A stretch of 64,000 bases of DNA from Cryptomeria japonica (Eukaryota > Streptophyta > Pinopsida > Cupressales > Cupressaceae): assembly GCF_030272615.1 (NCBI RefSeq), contig NC_081409.1, positions 239,843,832 through 239,907,831 on the forward strand, read 5' to 3'. Under the pieces are notes generated by a model that did not search any database, had not been told where the DNA came from, and worked only from the letters and a program-made list of their open reading frames with translations. The position numbers and the translations under genes are program-made. Shown here one piece after another: positions 23,711 through 35,989 of this stretch (positions are counted from its first letter, which is position 1; every line of letters starts with the position of its first letter).

Positions 23711-24892
23711 TTGTTTGAAGGTCTACAAGATCTAGAAAACCACCTGAAAGGTATTCATCTGATGATTAGAGATGTATTTTTGCTTTGAATACTAATGTGG
23801 ATGAACCTAGATTTGCAAATGAGGCATTAAGTATGAATGGTGCCAAATCCTAAAAGATTGTTATGGAAGAAGAAATGGCAGCTTTGAAAAAGAATGATAC
23901 ATGGTATCTTGTACCATTGCCTAAAGAACGGAAACCTATTTGTTGTAAATAGATGTTCAAGAAAAATATTGGTTCAAATGGAGGAATTGAGAAGTATAAA
24001 GAAAGGTTGGTTACAAAAGGCTACTCTCAGGTTGAGGATTTTGATTATGCTAAGATATTTTCTCCTATTGCAAAAATGACATCCATTAGATTTTTTCTTT
24101 TTATTGTTGCTGCTTATGATTTAGAGGTTGATAAAATGGATGTGAAAAATTATTTCCTTCATGGTTATTTGGAGGAATATATTTATATGACATAGCCAGA
24201 GCACTATGTTGTAAAAGGTAAAAGTAATTTGGTTTGTAAATTAAAGAAATTTATGTATGGCCTCAAACAGAGTCCTAGGATGTTGTACCACAAATTTGAT
24301 ACATATGTGTTGTGTTTGGGATTTGAGTGTTTTAAATTAGATCACTATGTTTATTATAAATTTGATGGTGATCATTTCCTATATATTGTATTATATGTTG
24401 ATAATATGTTATTCATTGGTCAAGGGAAAGGTATGATTTCAGAACTAAAGTCTCAGCTTGTTGCTAAATTTGAAATGAAATATCTTGGTCCAGTGAAACA
24501 CATTCTTGGGATGGAAATTAGAAGAGATAGAGTAAACATAAAGTTATGGCTAGGCCAGAGTAAGTATGTGAATTTATTGTTATGAAGGTTCAATGTGCAG
24601 GATTGTAGACCATTGTGTGTTCCTTTTACAGTTGGAATAAAACTATCTATTTCAAATTTTCCTACATCTCTATCAAAGGTGGAAGACATAAGCAGAGTGT
24701 CTTAATAGAGTGTAGTTGGAATTTTGATGTATGTTATGGTATGTACTAAACCAGACATTGCCCAAGTAGTGGGAGTGCTTTCTAGATGTATGTCTAACCT
24801 TGGTAGAGTTCATTGGGATGTAGTCAAAAGATTCTTCAAATATTTGAAGGGTACCTCAGAGTATTCTTCATTTTATTATGGTAATTTGGTTG
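23711..24892 (+). pseudogene. pol: E5 reverse transcriptase, broken
   Basis: This is the copia RT continuing E5 from 18414. Motifs in order are MAALKKNDTWYLVPLPK (about 23875), YKERLVTKGYSQVEDFDYA (about 23995), KMDVKNYFLHGYLEE (about 24135), KFMYGLKQSPRMLYHKF (about 24250) and VLYVDNMLFIGQG (about 24390). The catalytic motif reads YVDN instead of YVDD, so the second catalytic Asp is lost. About half a dozen stops occur. It ends at 24892 at the E7 insertion point, and the frame continues at 44183 in RNase H. Confidence 0.8.
24888..24892 (+). other. left target site duplication of E7
   Basis: GGTTG precedes the E7 LTR start. AGTTG at 44178-44182 follows the other end. Four of five bases match, which is consistent with a 5-bp duplication that has since mutated once. 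Confidence 0.65.
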
Positions 24893-25010
24893 TGTTATTC
24901 CCTGTATATCCTTCCCCATCATTTTCTTTGTTGTTCAAAAATGTGGGTCCCCCTTTCTTTCTTTTCTATTTTCCCTTGTTTTCTTTTTCTTACTTTTGTT
25001 CCGCTTCTTC

Positions 25011-25670
25011 AGAGTTTCGGGTTTTCGAAACCCCGAAGTACTTTTTTTTCTTCTTAACACTTCACAACTCCGGGTTTCTGGGATCATGAAGTGTGTTTTG
25101 GCCCTTTTCCTCTTGTCCTGCTTTGGGATTTCAGATCCCCACAACCCAAAAGTTTGTGTTGTTTCCCCTTCTAAGACCTTTGGAACTCTGGGTCCCCGTA
25201 ATCCCAAAGGTCTCCTCTTGTTTTGTTTCCTTGTTCTCTTTGTTTGCTCTATTTCAGGATTCTGGGTTCTCGAAACCCCGAAGCCTTCACTTTTCCTTTT
25301 TTGTGTTACTCAAGATTCCAGGTTCCCAAAATCCCGAGCCTTGTTTTGATTCTCTGTTGGAGCCTTAAGATATTGGATATCTAGACTATTGGGTTCTCCT
25401 TGTTGTGTTCATTTGATTTTGAAACTCCAAAACTTTGGAGTCCCAAAATCTTGTTCTTTGTCTTGCCTGAGCCCCAGGATCCCATGTTTTTGGAATCTTG
25501 GGTTCTCTTTGTTTTGTTCCCACCACCTCGGAACTTCGGAGCCCTGAAGTCCCAAAGAGGTGCCTCATTTTTCTATCGGGGCCTCAATATTTTATCCCCA
25601 GATCCTAAGTTTCTTCTCCTTTTGTTTATTTTTCTTTAGAGTTTCAGAGTCTCAAAACCCCGAAGAGTTT
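25011..25670. repeat. degenerate 55-65 bp phrase repeat in E7 U3
   Basis: A phrase close to TTCGGGTTCTCGAAACCCCG recurs roughly every 55-65 bp, about a dozen times, beginning at about 25013 and including 25065, 25252, 25530 and 25637. Each copy is partly self-complementary (TTCGGG with CCCGAA). Further copies follow in the leader (25980-26290). The other LTR has the same series at 38120-38780 and 39100-39400. Confidence 0.75.
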
Positions 25671-25702
25671 CATGTTGTTGGTTGTACAATTGCCCAGAGG
25701 GA

Positions 25703-25711
25703 TATTTATAG
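25703..25711 (+). promoter_or_regulatory. TATA box of E7 5' LTR
   Basis: TATTTATAG followed by tgctcaaag. The matching site in the other LTR (38814) is the better TATATATAG, so the ancestral promoter was probably strong. Confidence 0.65.
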
Positions 25712-26355
25712 TGCTCAAAGAGTCATTTGACTCATTTGCATGCTGAATATTTTTAATTTCTTACTAATTTCTCTCCTCCAGTGATTTTTGGTCCTCCCAA
25801 GATGAGCTTTGTTTCATTTCTCTCTTTCTCCGAGGTAGGATTTTCACCCTCCTATTTTTCTTCATTTCTTGTTTTGTGTGGTTGTTTCCTTCCTATCGTA
25901 GATTAGGGTTAGGGTTTTTCTTGCTTTCAATAAAGTTTATGTTTCATTGACACTTAGGGTTTTTGTTTCCAACCTTACTTTTCCTCACTCTGAGATCTCA
26001 AGTTTTCAAAATCTCGGAACCCCCTTTATTGCCCTACTTCATAATTTCGGACCCTCGGGAATTCTGCAGTTCCTTTTGATCCTTTCCTTGCACCTTCAGA
26101 ATCCTAAAACCCCAGAGTTTTGGACTGATCTCTTTTGTTTCCTTATTCACTTTGGAGTTTCAGAACTCTGAAACCCTAAATTAGGCTCCTGTTGCTATGT
26201 TTTAAGCTTCAGAACCCCAGAATCCCGAGATCCTAAAATCATCAATAATGAACTCCTTTAAGACCTCGAGACCCTAGGATTCCAGAGTCTCTTATGTTTT
26301 ATCAATCTTATGAAGTTGATCATATGTATTCTTTGCTATAGGTCAAGGTAGTCTT

Positions 26356-29300
26356 ATGGAACCATCCACATCATCTCAAAAGAAGACTAGGGGTGAAATC
26401 AAATTGGAAAAAAACCCAAAAACCATGAAGTATCAATATCAAGGTCAAACCTTGGTGTCAAAACTAGAAAATGAAGTACAATGGGTGACAGATACAGACA
26501 TTGGTCACATATAAATTGAGGAAATCAGAACAGAAGTGGCTCAACCAAACCTTGAAGCCCCATATAGGAGAATCAAGAGATCCAAGTTGGTTGAGGCTAC
26601 CATTTTCCTTTAGGTGATGCAATCACTGAATTAATCCTCGCTATAGCTTAGCATTACAACAAGGATACAAGGAAATGTATGGATGCAACATGAAAAGTGG
26701 TGGTGAATCTTTTCTCAAAAAATATTGGAATGACATTTGGATTCTCTCAGTTTGAAAAGGTCCTCTAGACCACAAAAGGGGAGGCAACTACTATTTTCAA
26801 TAAAAATGCCTCAAACTACAAACATCATACAAATGAAGCTTACCTTGAGGAACCAAGGAAGTCAGGCCTCAAGGCCACATATAATATCCTTAGGGCTGAT
26901 TTTAAGGAGGAAACTATGGACTTAATCATCATGCTTAGTCATGCTTTCAGAAAGCCAAATTGCAGGCATTATCATCTATGGACGTTCTATTACATCCAGG
27001 GAGTCTTGATAAGTAAAGAATATTTTGATACGGCCCAAATTCTCAAATAAAATTCAAGAGAAAATATCCAATTTATTAAAAACAAAGAAGTTATTCATGA
27101 CTTCTTATTCCATATGGGTAGTAACAAGGAGTGGCAAGTACCCAAGGCTCAATATAGATGGAAAAATAGGAGAAGAGCCTGGACAGAAAAGAGTTTGGGA
27201 ATACTACACTCAATTTCCAATCACACGAACCAAATTCCATTTCAAGAGAATAAATGATGCATTTGTATATGTAGTTATATTCAAGCTAATAGGTTATGTA
27301 GGCTACCGCATCTCCCCAGAAGTGATGAAAATGGTAAAAGAGTGGGGTTGTTGGTTCCTTCATAACCAAAGCTTAACTTACATCTGAGTGATCAAACTCA
27401 TCTGAAGGCCCTTCCTCCTTCCCCGATACTACAATAATAAAATAATCAATCTCGAATACATAAGGCATATCATGAGGCTGCAATCACTCCTAACCCTCAA
27501 GCACAAGACTGGGGTCACATTCCCAATTTCACTAGAATACTACACATGCCTGAACATGCAAGCTGTCAAGTCAGTTGTTCATGAACTATAAGACCTAAGT
27601 CTAAAGGAATTTGATTATGCCATAAATAGATATGATCAGCTTGGCAAGTTGAAACAAATGATGCCTGTCTTATTTTTGGGTCACCTACCAGCTTTAGAAG
27701 ATTTTTGGGCAAACATACAAGACAATTTTGAAGCTTGAGAGAGATGATAGTATAGGTTGAACTTTCATCAGATTAGCAACTTCAAGGTAGATAGAAACCT
27801 CTCCAATAACCTTTGAGATGATGGTGAGCTACTACATCCTTTCTACGAGGAAACAGGGATTGACAAGAAGCCACTTTCACCTATCAGGTGGTCAGAGCAA
27901 GCGAAAGTAGACATTGAAATTGTAATAGAAAAGGTAGTTGAAAGAATAATGCAATGGTTGAGCTTGAGGAAAAGAAGAAAAGAAAGGATACGAGCGACCA
28001 CCAATCCAAGACTACTCAGTAGTATACGAGGCGAACTACATCAAAATCAAGGAAAAATACTCCTATAGATCCAAAAAATGTTGATCAAACCATGGATAAG
28101 GAAGAATTAATGAAGCAAATTGATGTAAAAATGAAGGAGTCTCAACTCCTCAAGACAACAACTGAACATAGGATCACAACCAGGTTGCAAGCAGTGCCAC
28201 AAGCCTCCATTCATCCCATTGTACCTGCTATTGGAATCATACCAGAAGAGGGTACAATGCAAGCACAAGATGTGGAACAACTGACTCCTCCAACAACTCA
28301 ACCACCTGCCACTTAGACACCTGCACTAGCCTCCATACCATCTTGTGAGATGGTAATTGTCCATAATATTGAATCTGATTTAGATGAAGATAACAAGCCT
28401 ATTGCAGTAGTTACATGAAAGAAGAGATGTAAGGCAATATAGAGGCAGTCCACCACACAACACATTCAACAAGAAATAGTTTTACAATAGGTAGAACCTA
28501 TGGAGGAGGAGGAACATGAAAATCAAGATGAATCTTTGGTTCTAACCCCTCAAGACTAAAAGATGCTCCTAAAATAATTGGAAGGAGATAAGCAAAATGA
28601 AAAGGAGGAAACAAATAAAATGTTTGAGGAGGAGGTAAGCGAAAAGTTAAAAGAGTTTTCCAAGCAACAATAACTGACCCACGAGCAAGTGCTTTCCACA
28701 AACCTCACTCAACAAGTCTCTTAACCTCCTCCACACCATGAATACCCTTCATAGCAACAATCAAATGAGCAGCCAATGAATGAAGAACAACGTGAAGATG
28801 AAGGGCAAGAGAAATAGATAGAATCGCACATGGTTACTATTGAGGTGTCAAACCAAGGTGGAAATGAGGATGATAGTATGACACACTGGTTGACCAATAA
28901 TTTCCTGAAGAAGGGAAAAAATTTCCTCCCAAGCATCTCCTTACAAGAGGCAATTGTTGAATCTCCAAGGAGAGCTAAAAGAGCCAGAATGTTTCATCAT
29001 CTCTCAAGGAGTGATTCAGCAGATATTGTAGCTAGTGTTGTAGCTCCTACATAAGAACAATGAGAATATGGACAGGTTACCGACAAGTACCAAGTATCAC
29101 AGGTAAATATGGGTAAATAGACCAAATGGGGAGAAATAGCCTTTGTATATTCTATTACTTCCACCATTAAAACAAGGATTGAAAAAGAATATAAATCAAA
29201 GAAGGAATTTAAAGCATAGCTAAGGAAATACAAGCAATTAATTAAAGAGATGTCCAAGCCACTGGACTCTAGAGTTGATGGTACCTTGTCTTCTACCTCA

Positions 29301-30179
29301 TCTCTTCCACAAGAAGAGGTAAAAGCATTGAATGAAATAAGAAAGGAGGCTACTACTATAAAGACTTGGGCTCAAGATCAATTGGGCAAGGTGAAAATGT
29401 TCCTACAAGATACTATGGAGATCTATGAATATTCCCATCTCAATGAGAGGATCCTTATCAACCGTTACATGCAATGGGAGAAACAACTTGACAAGTTCTC
29501 AAAGTAAGCCAAGACACTAAGAAAAATCAAGGAACTTGGTGAGGATGTGATAACCAAGGAAGATCTGGGTGGAGGAGTGAGCATAGCAGGCTTGCAGTCC
29601 TTCATTAACATCTTGGACTTAAAGATGAAAATAATGGAACAATATCAGATCAAGGTACTCAAGGAACACCCTCCTCTCCTCAACCTACCGACACAATATG
29701 AACAGTTCACCACAATATTGCTAGGGAAATATGGTTTCAACCTCATGCGGGATGGGGTTCTTCACCAAGAGACTGTACTCAACCGATGGGATGTTTATAC
29801 AATAGATCACTTCACACCCACTGCTGAGTTTAATATGGAAACTATGAACAAGTATTTGTACTTGGTTTTTAAATGTCAACAATATGAATCAATGATGGAT
29901 GAAATAGTTAACAGGCTAGAAATCACAAAGGAGGCATTTAGAGTCTCTAAGTTCCATATTGAATACATACTGAGCCCACTGCGTGATTCCTTAGACTACT
30001 CTATTGGAAACTACCGAAACTACAAGAAAAACAAAAGGCAAACTAGTAGTTTACAAGTAGATGCATGCTCAGGGAGGTTCCACTTTAGTTATTACTACAG
30101 TTCATTAATAGATCTTCACTTACACTTGTCATGCACTAGCATTGTTATCAACGGACATTGCACATGTGTAGACTACTGA
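26356..30179 (+). pseudogene. ORF inside E7 5' LTR, unrecognised large protein
   Basis: A start MEPSTSSQKK lies 13 bases after an intron-like acceptor (gctatag; ttttttgttgcag in the other copy). Coding-like sequence then runs about 3.8 kb. Open stretches include RSGKYPRLNIDGKIGEEPGQ (about 27125), EWGCWFLHNQSLTYI (about 27340), an acid/Gln region (28092-28316) and a coiled coil with EVKALNEIRKEATTIKTW (29250-29507). A C-terminal block at 29547-30179 ends near a GHC motif. The other LTR keeps the same order and near-identical residues despite different stops, so an intact ORF of about 1,280 codons once existed. I see no pol, protease or zinc-knuckle motif. Its function is unknown. Being in the LTR, it is present twice per element. 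Confidence 0.65.
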
Positions 30180-30997
30180 TACATATGTAGTATTAGTTAA
30201 GTAGAGATCTAAAGGAAACAACTTGCATGTCAACCGCAACTCCCATTATTTTGAAACTTGAGTGAAAGGAATGGTTTACTCCTAGGTTTTAGGGATTGTA
30301 ATACTATAAATTGTAAGGGATTGGGCCATTTTGGGGGTCTGAGAGTTGATGATTCAAGGCCAATAATTAGGAATTTTTAGCTTCTTCTGCAACCTTACTT
30401 GTACAACTATTTTATTATTGTTGAAATACTCTTATTTATTATTCACATCAATACAAGCAACTTGCGGATTGCATGATCTACAAATGTGTCTTTGTGATTG
30501 ATGTCTCTTGTAGTCTGCTATATTCTCTCATTTTAATCAGCAATTTAGTATTTTAACTTTTTCATTTCATGAATCATATTGCACATTTGAATGGTGTATG
30601 AGGATGAGGTGGTGATGCAATTTTATGATCTTTGATAACTTGTTCCATTTGTATGTGAATTTGTTGTCTTTGCATGCTTATTGGAAAATATTCTTAATTG
30701 TTGTTTTAGATGTTATTGATAATACTATACTATGGCACATTAGTTTTGTAATTCGCTTAGTTGTGTGTACTAACTTTTCTATCTCTTGTTACCCTAGAGG
30801 AAGACCTATGTATTTTGCATTACCAGTAGGCCCCTTAATTGCAAACAGAACACATGAACATTGATTTTCCATGCACTGTTGTGACCCAACCATATAGACC
30901 TTGGGAGGTTAGGAATTTATAAGTTTCATGTCCTCTTTCAGGAGAATCTTTCTCTCACAAATCTTGCATGTTAGGTGTCTCAAAAGGCCCATCAACA
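30180..30997 (+). other. 3' part of E7 5' LTR, no gene
   Basis: AT-rich sequence from the ORF end to the LTR end. The other LTR carries an extra block of about 47 bp near 43930 that is absent here, and 30 more bases just after the ORF. No gene is visible. Confidence 0.5.
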
Positions 30998-31001
30998 GAA
31001 A

Positions 31002-31020
31002 TTGGCACTAGAAGGAAGGC
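31002..31020 (+). other. E7 primer binding site candidate
   Basis: TTGGCACTAGAAGGAAGGC lies five bases after the LTR end. The TGG start and position fit a PBS. I could not assign the tRNA from memory. Confidence 0.55.
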
Positions 31021-31079
31021 CTGAGAAAAATACCTTTTCACACTCTTACAAAATGCAATAGCACGGTACTTCCAAGAGA

Positions 31080-32780
31080 TGATCTTATCCCTTTCGTACA
31101 ACTAGGCTTTGGATTCAATGATGAACAAGAAGAAGTCATCAATGAGTTATATACCCTCACCTAGGATAGTAAGAGGAGTTACATTGACTGGTTGCTAATG
31201 CATGACGTACTAAACAATGAACGGTAAAAAGCTAGACATATAGAGGTAGAAGCCCAAAGAGAACTTGCTACCCTAGAATTCCATCCCTGATTGGGATAGT
31301 CTGGAGAAGGCTTTTATTGCTCAATTTCGAGTGTATGTTGACACAACAACCCTCTATCATTAATTCACTGCATTGAAGAAGTTATCTAACGAACCCTTGA
31401 ATACCTTCAACATGAAGTTCCAGAGGGCATCCAAGAAATTGCAAGACCCTTACCAGGTTATGCAACCGGTGGATATTAAAGCATTCTTTAGAGCTATTGA
31501 CCCCTGGAGTGTGATGTTCATCAAACAAATTGTCCTAGAAGCAAACATAGATACCTTAGCTAAATTCTATGCCTTGGAATTGAACATGAACCAAGAATTA
31601 AATCAGACACCTGGGGGGATAGGATACAACTTCCTGATAGGTATGACATATGGAAACTATAATAAACCACCTAGTGTCATTTCATCTATACTAGTGGGAG
31701 CACCTACGATGAATCTGATTCCCTTGTACGGACCTTAGCAACCTACAAACCAATACCCCATGACACAAACTCTAACATGGCCCAATGCCAATACTACTTA
31801 TCCTTAGGTGTAGCTTAGGGATCAAATGTATTGCTTGACACAACAACATAATGTCTCCAACTTTGTAGTAACCAACCAAGTCATAAACTTGACATCCACT
31901 AGCCAGGGGTCCACACCTTTTGGCAAAAGTGGAAGCACTAAATAAAATGCTATCTTAAGTTACTTCCGACTTGATTCAATTGAAAATGAATCCACAAGGA
32001 GGATACAATTAGTCTTAGTCCTAAAAAAACAAATGAAACTACCAAAACTAGAATCAAAAGTATAACTCTAAACCATACAACAAATAATTAAATACTAGAC
32101 CAAATAATGGAGGCATAAATCACGATCAACTTGATGCAAGAGATAATGGAAATCACACCCAAACTATCAATATGGCTTACATGAATTTGATGACTAATTG
32201 GTGTAAATTGTGCCCAGATGGAAAAGGTAATCAGAATCGCTCAAGCTGATGCATAACCCAAGGGGTTTACTATTGAGGAACTTGATAAAGTTAATACTGT
32301 TATATTGGTGGACCTTTTCAAAGAGGAGAAGGTTAAAGCTTAACCACAATTTTATGATGGACAAGCCTTCTAGAACACTAGAAACACCTATAATATGAGA
32401 AGCCAAGAAAAAGGCTTGTTCACTACACCTATACCACCCAAAGACAATGAGGTTCCACCAAATCCTAATGCAAGCAATAAGCCTTCCCCACCTCCAGCCT
32501 TTCGAGTGATATGCACCAAAGTTGGGAAAGGTCAAGATTATTTTACCAAGAAATCTTATGATTTCACAAGAAATATGAAAAACACTACCACTACTATGTC
32601 CCTCATGGAAGTTTTGTTGTACTACCCCAAGCAAAAAGAAGCTCTCCTCAAGAAAATTGACCAGCTAGAATCACAAAGTAATAAAGTCAAGATTGCTGAA
32701 ATGGAAGAGATTAATGTTGCCTCCTATCTTGACAGAACTGAGAACCCCCCATTTTTGCTAAGTATCAAGATCCTTTGAAA
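31080..32780 (+). pseudogene. gag: E7 gag
   Basis: After the PBS, coding-like sequence includes IPFVQLGFGFNDEQEE (about 31085). A gypsy-type gag block at 31373-31738 follows (KKLSNEPLNTFNMKFQRA, DIKAFFRAIDPW, LAKFYALELNMNQEL). Further on are a decayed zinc-knuckle-like CKLC (about 32200) and a region leading into protease (32395-32778, with VKIAEMEEINVASYLDRTEN). The arrangement matches Ty3/gypsy gag of the Tat type more than chromoviruses, because no chromodomain or canonical knuckle is seen. Multiple stops make it inactive. Confidence 0.65.
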
Positions 32781-32796
32781 GAATCTACATAATTGC

Positions 32797-33297
32797 TTGG
32801 TGGATTCAGGAGCATCTGACAATGTCATGCATTGTTCCATTTGTCATAAATTAGGCCTCAATCTAGTCTATACCAACAACATGGTAGTGCAATTAGACAA
32901 GACTGGGGTGAACGTGATTGGAGAATTGAAAAGTGTCTACATTCAACTAGGTGTTGACCTGAGGGTGTTCCATTATATAGACATTCAGGTTGTGGACATT
33001 CTTGAAGTATATGGGATGCTACTTAGTAGAGACTGGTCTAAAACTTTGGGAGGATACTTCTCCACATGCTTCACTTACTTGTGGCTTCCATGGAAAGGGG
33101 TAAGTAATCAAATACAAATTGATAGTGAATTAAAATTGAAGAAACTGATTACTGACTTTGGAGCCACAAACGAGGTAGCCTACAATGAGGTCAGCCTTGG
33201 AGTTTACAAAGTTAATGAAATTTTGACCTTCACAACCCAGTCCATATCCATACCACAACAGACTGATGCTATTAATCAAGTAAAAAGAGTTAAATAG
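32797..33297 (+). pseudogene. pol: E7 aspartic protease
   Basis: This open stretch of 166 codons begins at the active-site motif LVDSGASDNVMH. It continues with NVIGELKSVYIQLGV and the typical hydrophobic strand pair of retropepsins (IDIQVVDILEVYGMLLSRDW). The catalytic D-S-G-A is intact. It is preceded by gag and followed by an acidic linker, then an RNase H domain. Confidence 0.75.
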
Positions 33298-33639
33298 TTT
33301 GTTGCAAAAATGCGACAAGGAATGCAATTGTTGAGAGATGACCTTCAACTTGAGGACTTATTGTTGTCGTAGTGGTGTCAAATTCATCACCAAGAATATT
33401 CAGAAGAAGACACTAATTATGATACCACTCCAGAAGAATGCAAAGACCAAGAGTCGGAAGGAGAGATCCCTCAACAAGTTAAGAATGAACAAACATGTGA
33501 TCAAATCATATCTCCAATGGAACCTCCATCTCAACAGGTCATCCCACTCATTCGTAAAGTTTCCTTAGAAATAGAGTAGCTAGCAGTGGATCAAGTTTAA
33601 ATTCTTGTAGTCACCATATCTAAAAAGGAGAGTATCGAT

Positions 33640-34125
33640 AAAACTAAGGATGAGATATGGCTCTTAAAGTTTGATGGATCTAAATCTAAACAAGGGAGTG
33701 GAGCTAGAGTTGAGTTAATCAATCCTAGAGGAAAAGATTTCTTGGCTTCATACCACCTCCAATTTCTTTGCACCAATAATATGACTGAATACGAAGCTCT
33801 AATTAGAGGACTTCTCTTTGCTCTCAAGAAATGAGTTAAGTGTTTGAAAGTACAAGGGGACTAAGATTTGGTAGTCAAGAAAGTGAGAAGCCAGTACGTG
33901 TGTTATGACAAGAGGCTTGCAACATATATAAACGATGTCTGGGGGTTGCTTGAAGACTTTGATGCTTTTTATATTCAACTAGTGCCTCAAAAAAGAAATG
34001 GTATACTAGATGCACTAGTTGTAGCTGCAAGTACGTTGGAACCTGTAAGTGAATCCCCTTTAAAGAGGTTCTCCATAGAATTAGTGCCAACCCTAGCTGT
34101 GCCTAATAAAATTTCTCATTTTTAA
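33640..34125 (+). pseudogene. pol: E7 extra RNase H domain, upstream of RT
   Basis: The frame shows LKFDGSKSKQGSGA at about 33664, NMTEYEALIRGLLFALKK at about 33780, then VQGD-DLVVK and later LDALVVAAS at about 34007. All four RNase H acidic positions (D, E, D, D) can be read. The sequence resembles the archaeal-type RNase H reported as an additional domain in Tat-lineage gypsy elements. Here it lies between protease and RT, whereas as I recall the extra domain usually lies after the native RNase H. Two stops occur within it. An acidic tail follows (34130-34440). Confidence 0.7.
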
Positions 34126-34559
34126 GTCTTCGAAGATGATAGGAACATCCTAGCCTTTCTTGCTAATTTTGGTGCTTTTGAAGACCAAATCATTGATAAA
34201 GATGATAGACAAGACTCTGATGATAAAGAAGGTGACGATGGTATTGCTAACCTTCCAAGAAATTTCATTCCCAATGGGATGGTCACCCTAGAATGCCTCT
34301 TTGACTCTGACCCCAGGGTGAAAAAGAAGTTGACCACTGATTCAGATGTTTGAAAATATGAACCATACAAATCGGTCAAGATGGACAAGAAAGAATTGTC
34401 TTCATCGAGAAGACTTGTACTTAGGATGAGAGGGAACAAATTAAAAATATCTTGAAAGAATACATTGATGTCATCGCTTGGGGATATAAAGATCTAAAAA
34501 ATATTTGATACATCTATAATCACCCATACTATACCTTTAAATCCTAACACAAAACCATT

Positions 34560-35150
34560 CAGGCAGAAACAACATCCCACCAACCCACTCATAGAACCTC
34601 TTATCTTTAAAAAAGTCCAAAAGATGCTCATTGTCAGGATCATCTACGCTATTTGCCATTCCACTTGGATGGCCAATTTGGTGCTAGTATGGAAAACGAA
34701 TGGAGAGATCAGGTTATGTTTAGAGTTTCATAACCTAAACAAAGTATCAAAAAAGGATAACTATCCTCTACCATCTTTGGATGAAGTACTACAGATTGTA
34801 AATGGTTCACAAATGTTGTCCTTCCTTGATGATTTTATGAAGACAACATTCACTACCAAATGGGGTACTTTTGCATACCGTTGGATGTCGTTCAGGTTGA
34901 TAAATATTGGTGCAACTTTCCAGAGGGCAATGGATACATCTTTCAAGGAATTTATTGGAAAGTGCATAATAATATACATGGATGACCTCACTATATTTTC
35001 CAAGAGGCATGAAGACCACCCTGATCACTTGCACAAGATATTGGAGAAATGCCAAAGTATGGCATATCCCTCAATCCCAAGAAGTGTGTGTTCAGGGTTT
35101 CAGAGGGGAACTCCTCAGTCATGTAATCTAAAAAAGGGGGATATCAATTA
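34560..35150 (+). pseudogene. pol: E7 reverse transcriptase
   Basis: Gypsy RT motifs appear in order: WMANLVLVWKTNGEIRLCLE (about 34670), NLNKVSKKDNYPLPSLDEVL (about 34735), MLSFLDDFM (about 34815), WGTFAYRWMSFRLINIGATF (about 34862) and IIIYMDDLTIFSKRHEDH (about 34966). The catalytic Y-M-D-D is present. The upstream P-x-R-Q segment is partly decayed (34560-34620). It is open for 175 codons, then shifts frame near 35060. Confidence 0.8.
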
Positions 35151-35770
35151 ACCCTAACAAAGTTGAAGCATTGTTGAAATTGAAAATGTTGGAAAGCAAA
35201 AAGGAGATGAGATCTTTCTTTAGAAAAATCAATTTTGTCAAGAAATTCATCACCGGGTTCATAGAAATAGTGAAGCCATTGAATGAAATGATGAAAAAGG
35301 ATGCCAAGGTGGAGTGGAATGTAGAAGCAAAGGAATCATTCACTTAAATAAAAAGGTCCATTACAAAGGTTCCATTTTTTACTAGTCCCAACTATACACT
35401 CCCATTCTACATCTATTATTTTGCCTCATTACATTCCTATGTCGCAGTCCTAACACAGAGACAGGAAGGTGACAAAAAAACAATTGCATTTATGAGCTCC
35501 CATTTTAAAATGCAGAAGAAATATATTCCACCCTGGAAAAGAAAGCTTTTTCTTTGGTAAGGGCAGTGAAAAAGTTCAAGCATTACATCTTGAGAATCAT
35601 GAATTATGTGAATGTGCATGATCAAGCAGTCAAGTCATTGGTAATGCAGAGGGAACTTGGAGAATGACGTGGGAAATGGATGGAAATTTTACAAGAGTTT
35701 GACTTGGAAATGCAGCCCATGAAGTTGGTAAGAGGGCAGGGATTATCACATGTCATCATAGCTGATAGCC
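35151..35770 (+). pseudogene. pol: E7 native RNase H, degenerate
   Basis: The connection region after RT leads into an RNase H-like stretch. The first strand reads FYIYYFASLHSYVAVLTQ, with Phe where the catalytic Asp of gypsy RNase H (T-D-A-S) normally sits. TIAFMSSHF follows, then a frame change and KRKLFLW or EKKAFSLV depending on frame. The loss of the Asp fits elements that have gained a second RNase H and kept the native one as a tether. Confidence 0.6.
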
Positions 35771-35989
35771 CCCATATTCAATGCCAACAATACACCCTTC
35801 AATCATTCACACAAGATCCCTAGTATACTGACTTGATTTTCATCCTCTTAAACAATAAATGTCCTGAGGGGCTAACCGCTACTCAAAGAAAAGATCTAAG
35901 GTTGAAAAGTGATAATTACATAATTAAAGACTCGACACTTTACCATAGAAACTAGGAAGGCATCTACCTTCAATGTCTCAATCATCTAG

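Larger units (their letters stand above)
24893..30997 (+). mobile_element. E7 5' LTR, 6105 bp, with internal ORF
   Basis: It begins TGTTATTCCCTGTATATCC and ends CCCATCAACA. A PBS-like TTGGCACTAGAAGG follows five bases later. The same sequence recurs along its whole length at 38002-44177, so it is one of two direct terminal repeats. Internal layout: U3 with a repeated phrase (25011-25670), TATA box (25703), leader with AATAAA (about 25929) and splice-site-like borders, a decayed ORF (26356-30179), then about 800 bp without a gene. In one 258-bp stretch I aligned by eye, the two LTRs differ at about 27 positions. LTRs this long are rare; Ogre and some Tat elements come closest in my knowledge. 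Confidence 0.85.

Noticed and set aside
24935-25639. Several overlapping frames on both strands in E7 U3
   Set aside because: They arise from the repeated self-complementary phrase, lie upstream of the TATA box and are not collinear between the two LTRs.
32194-32634. Minus-strand frame of 146 codons
   Set aside because: Antisense to E7 gag, with no domain of its own.
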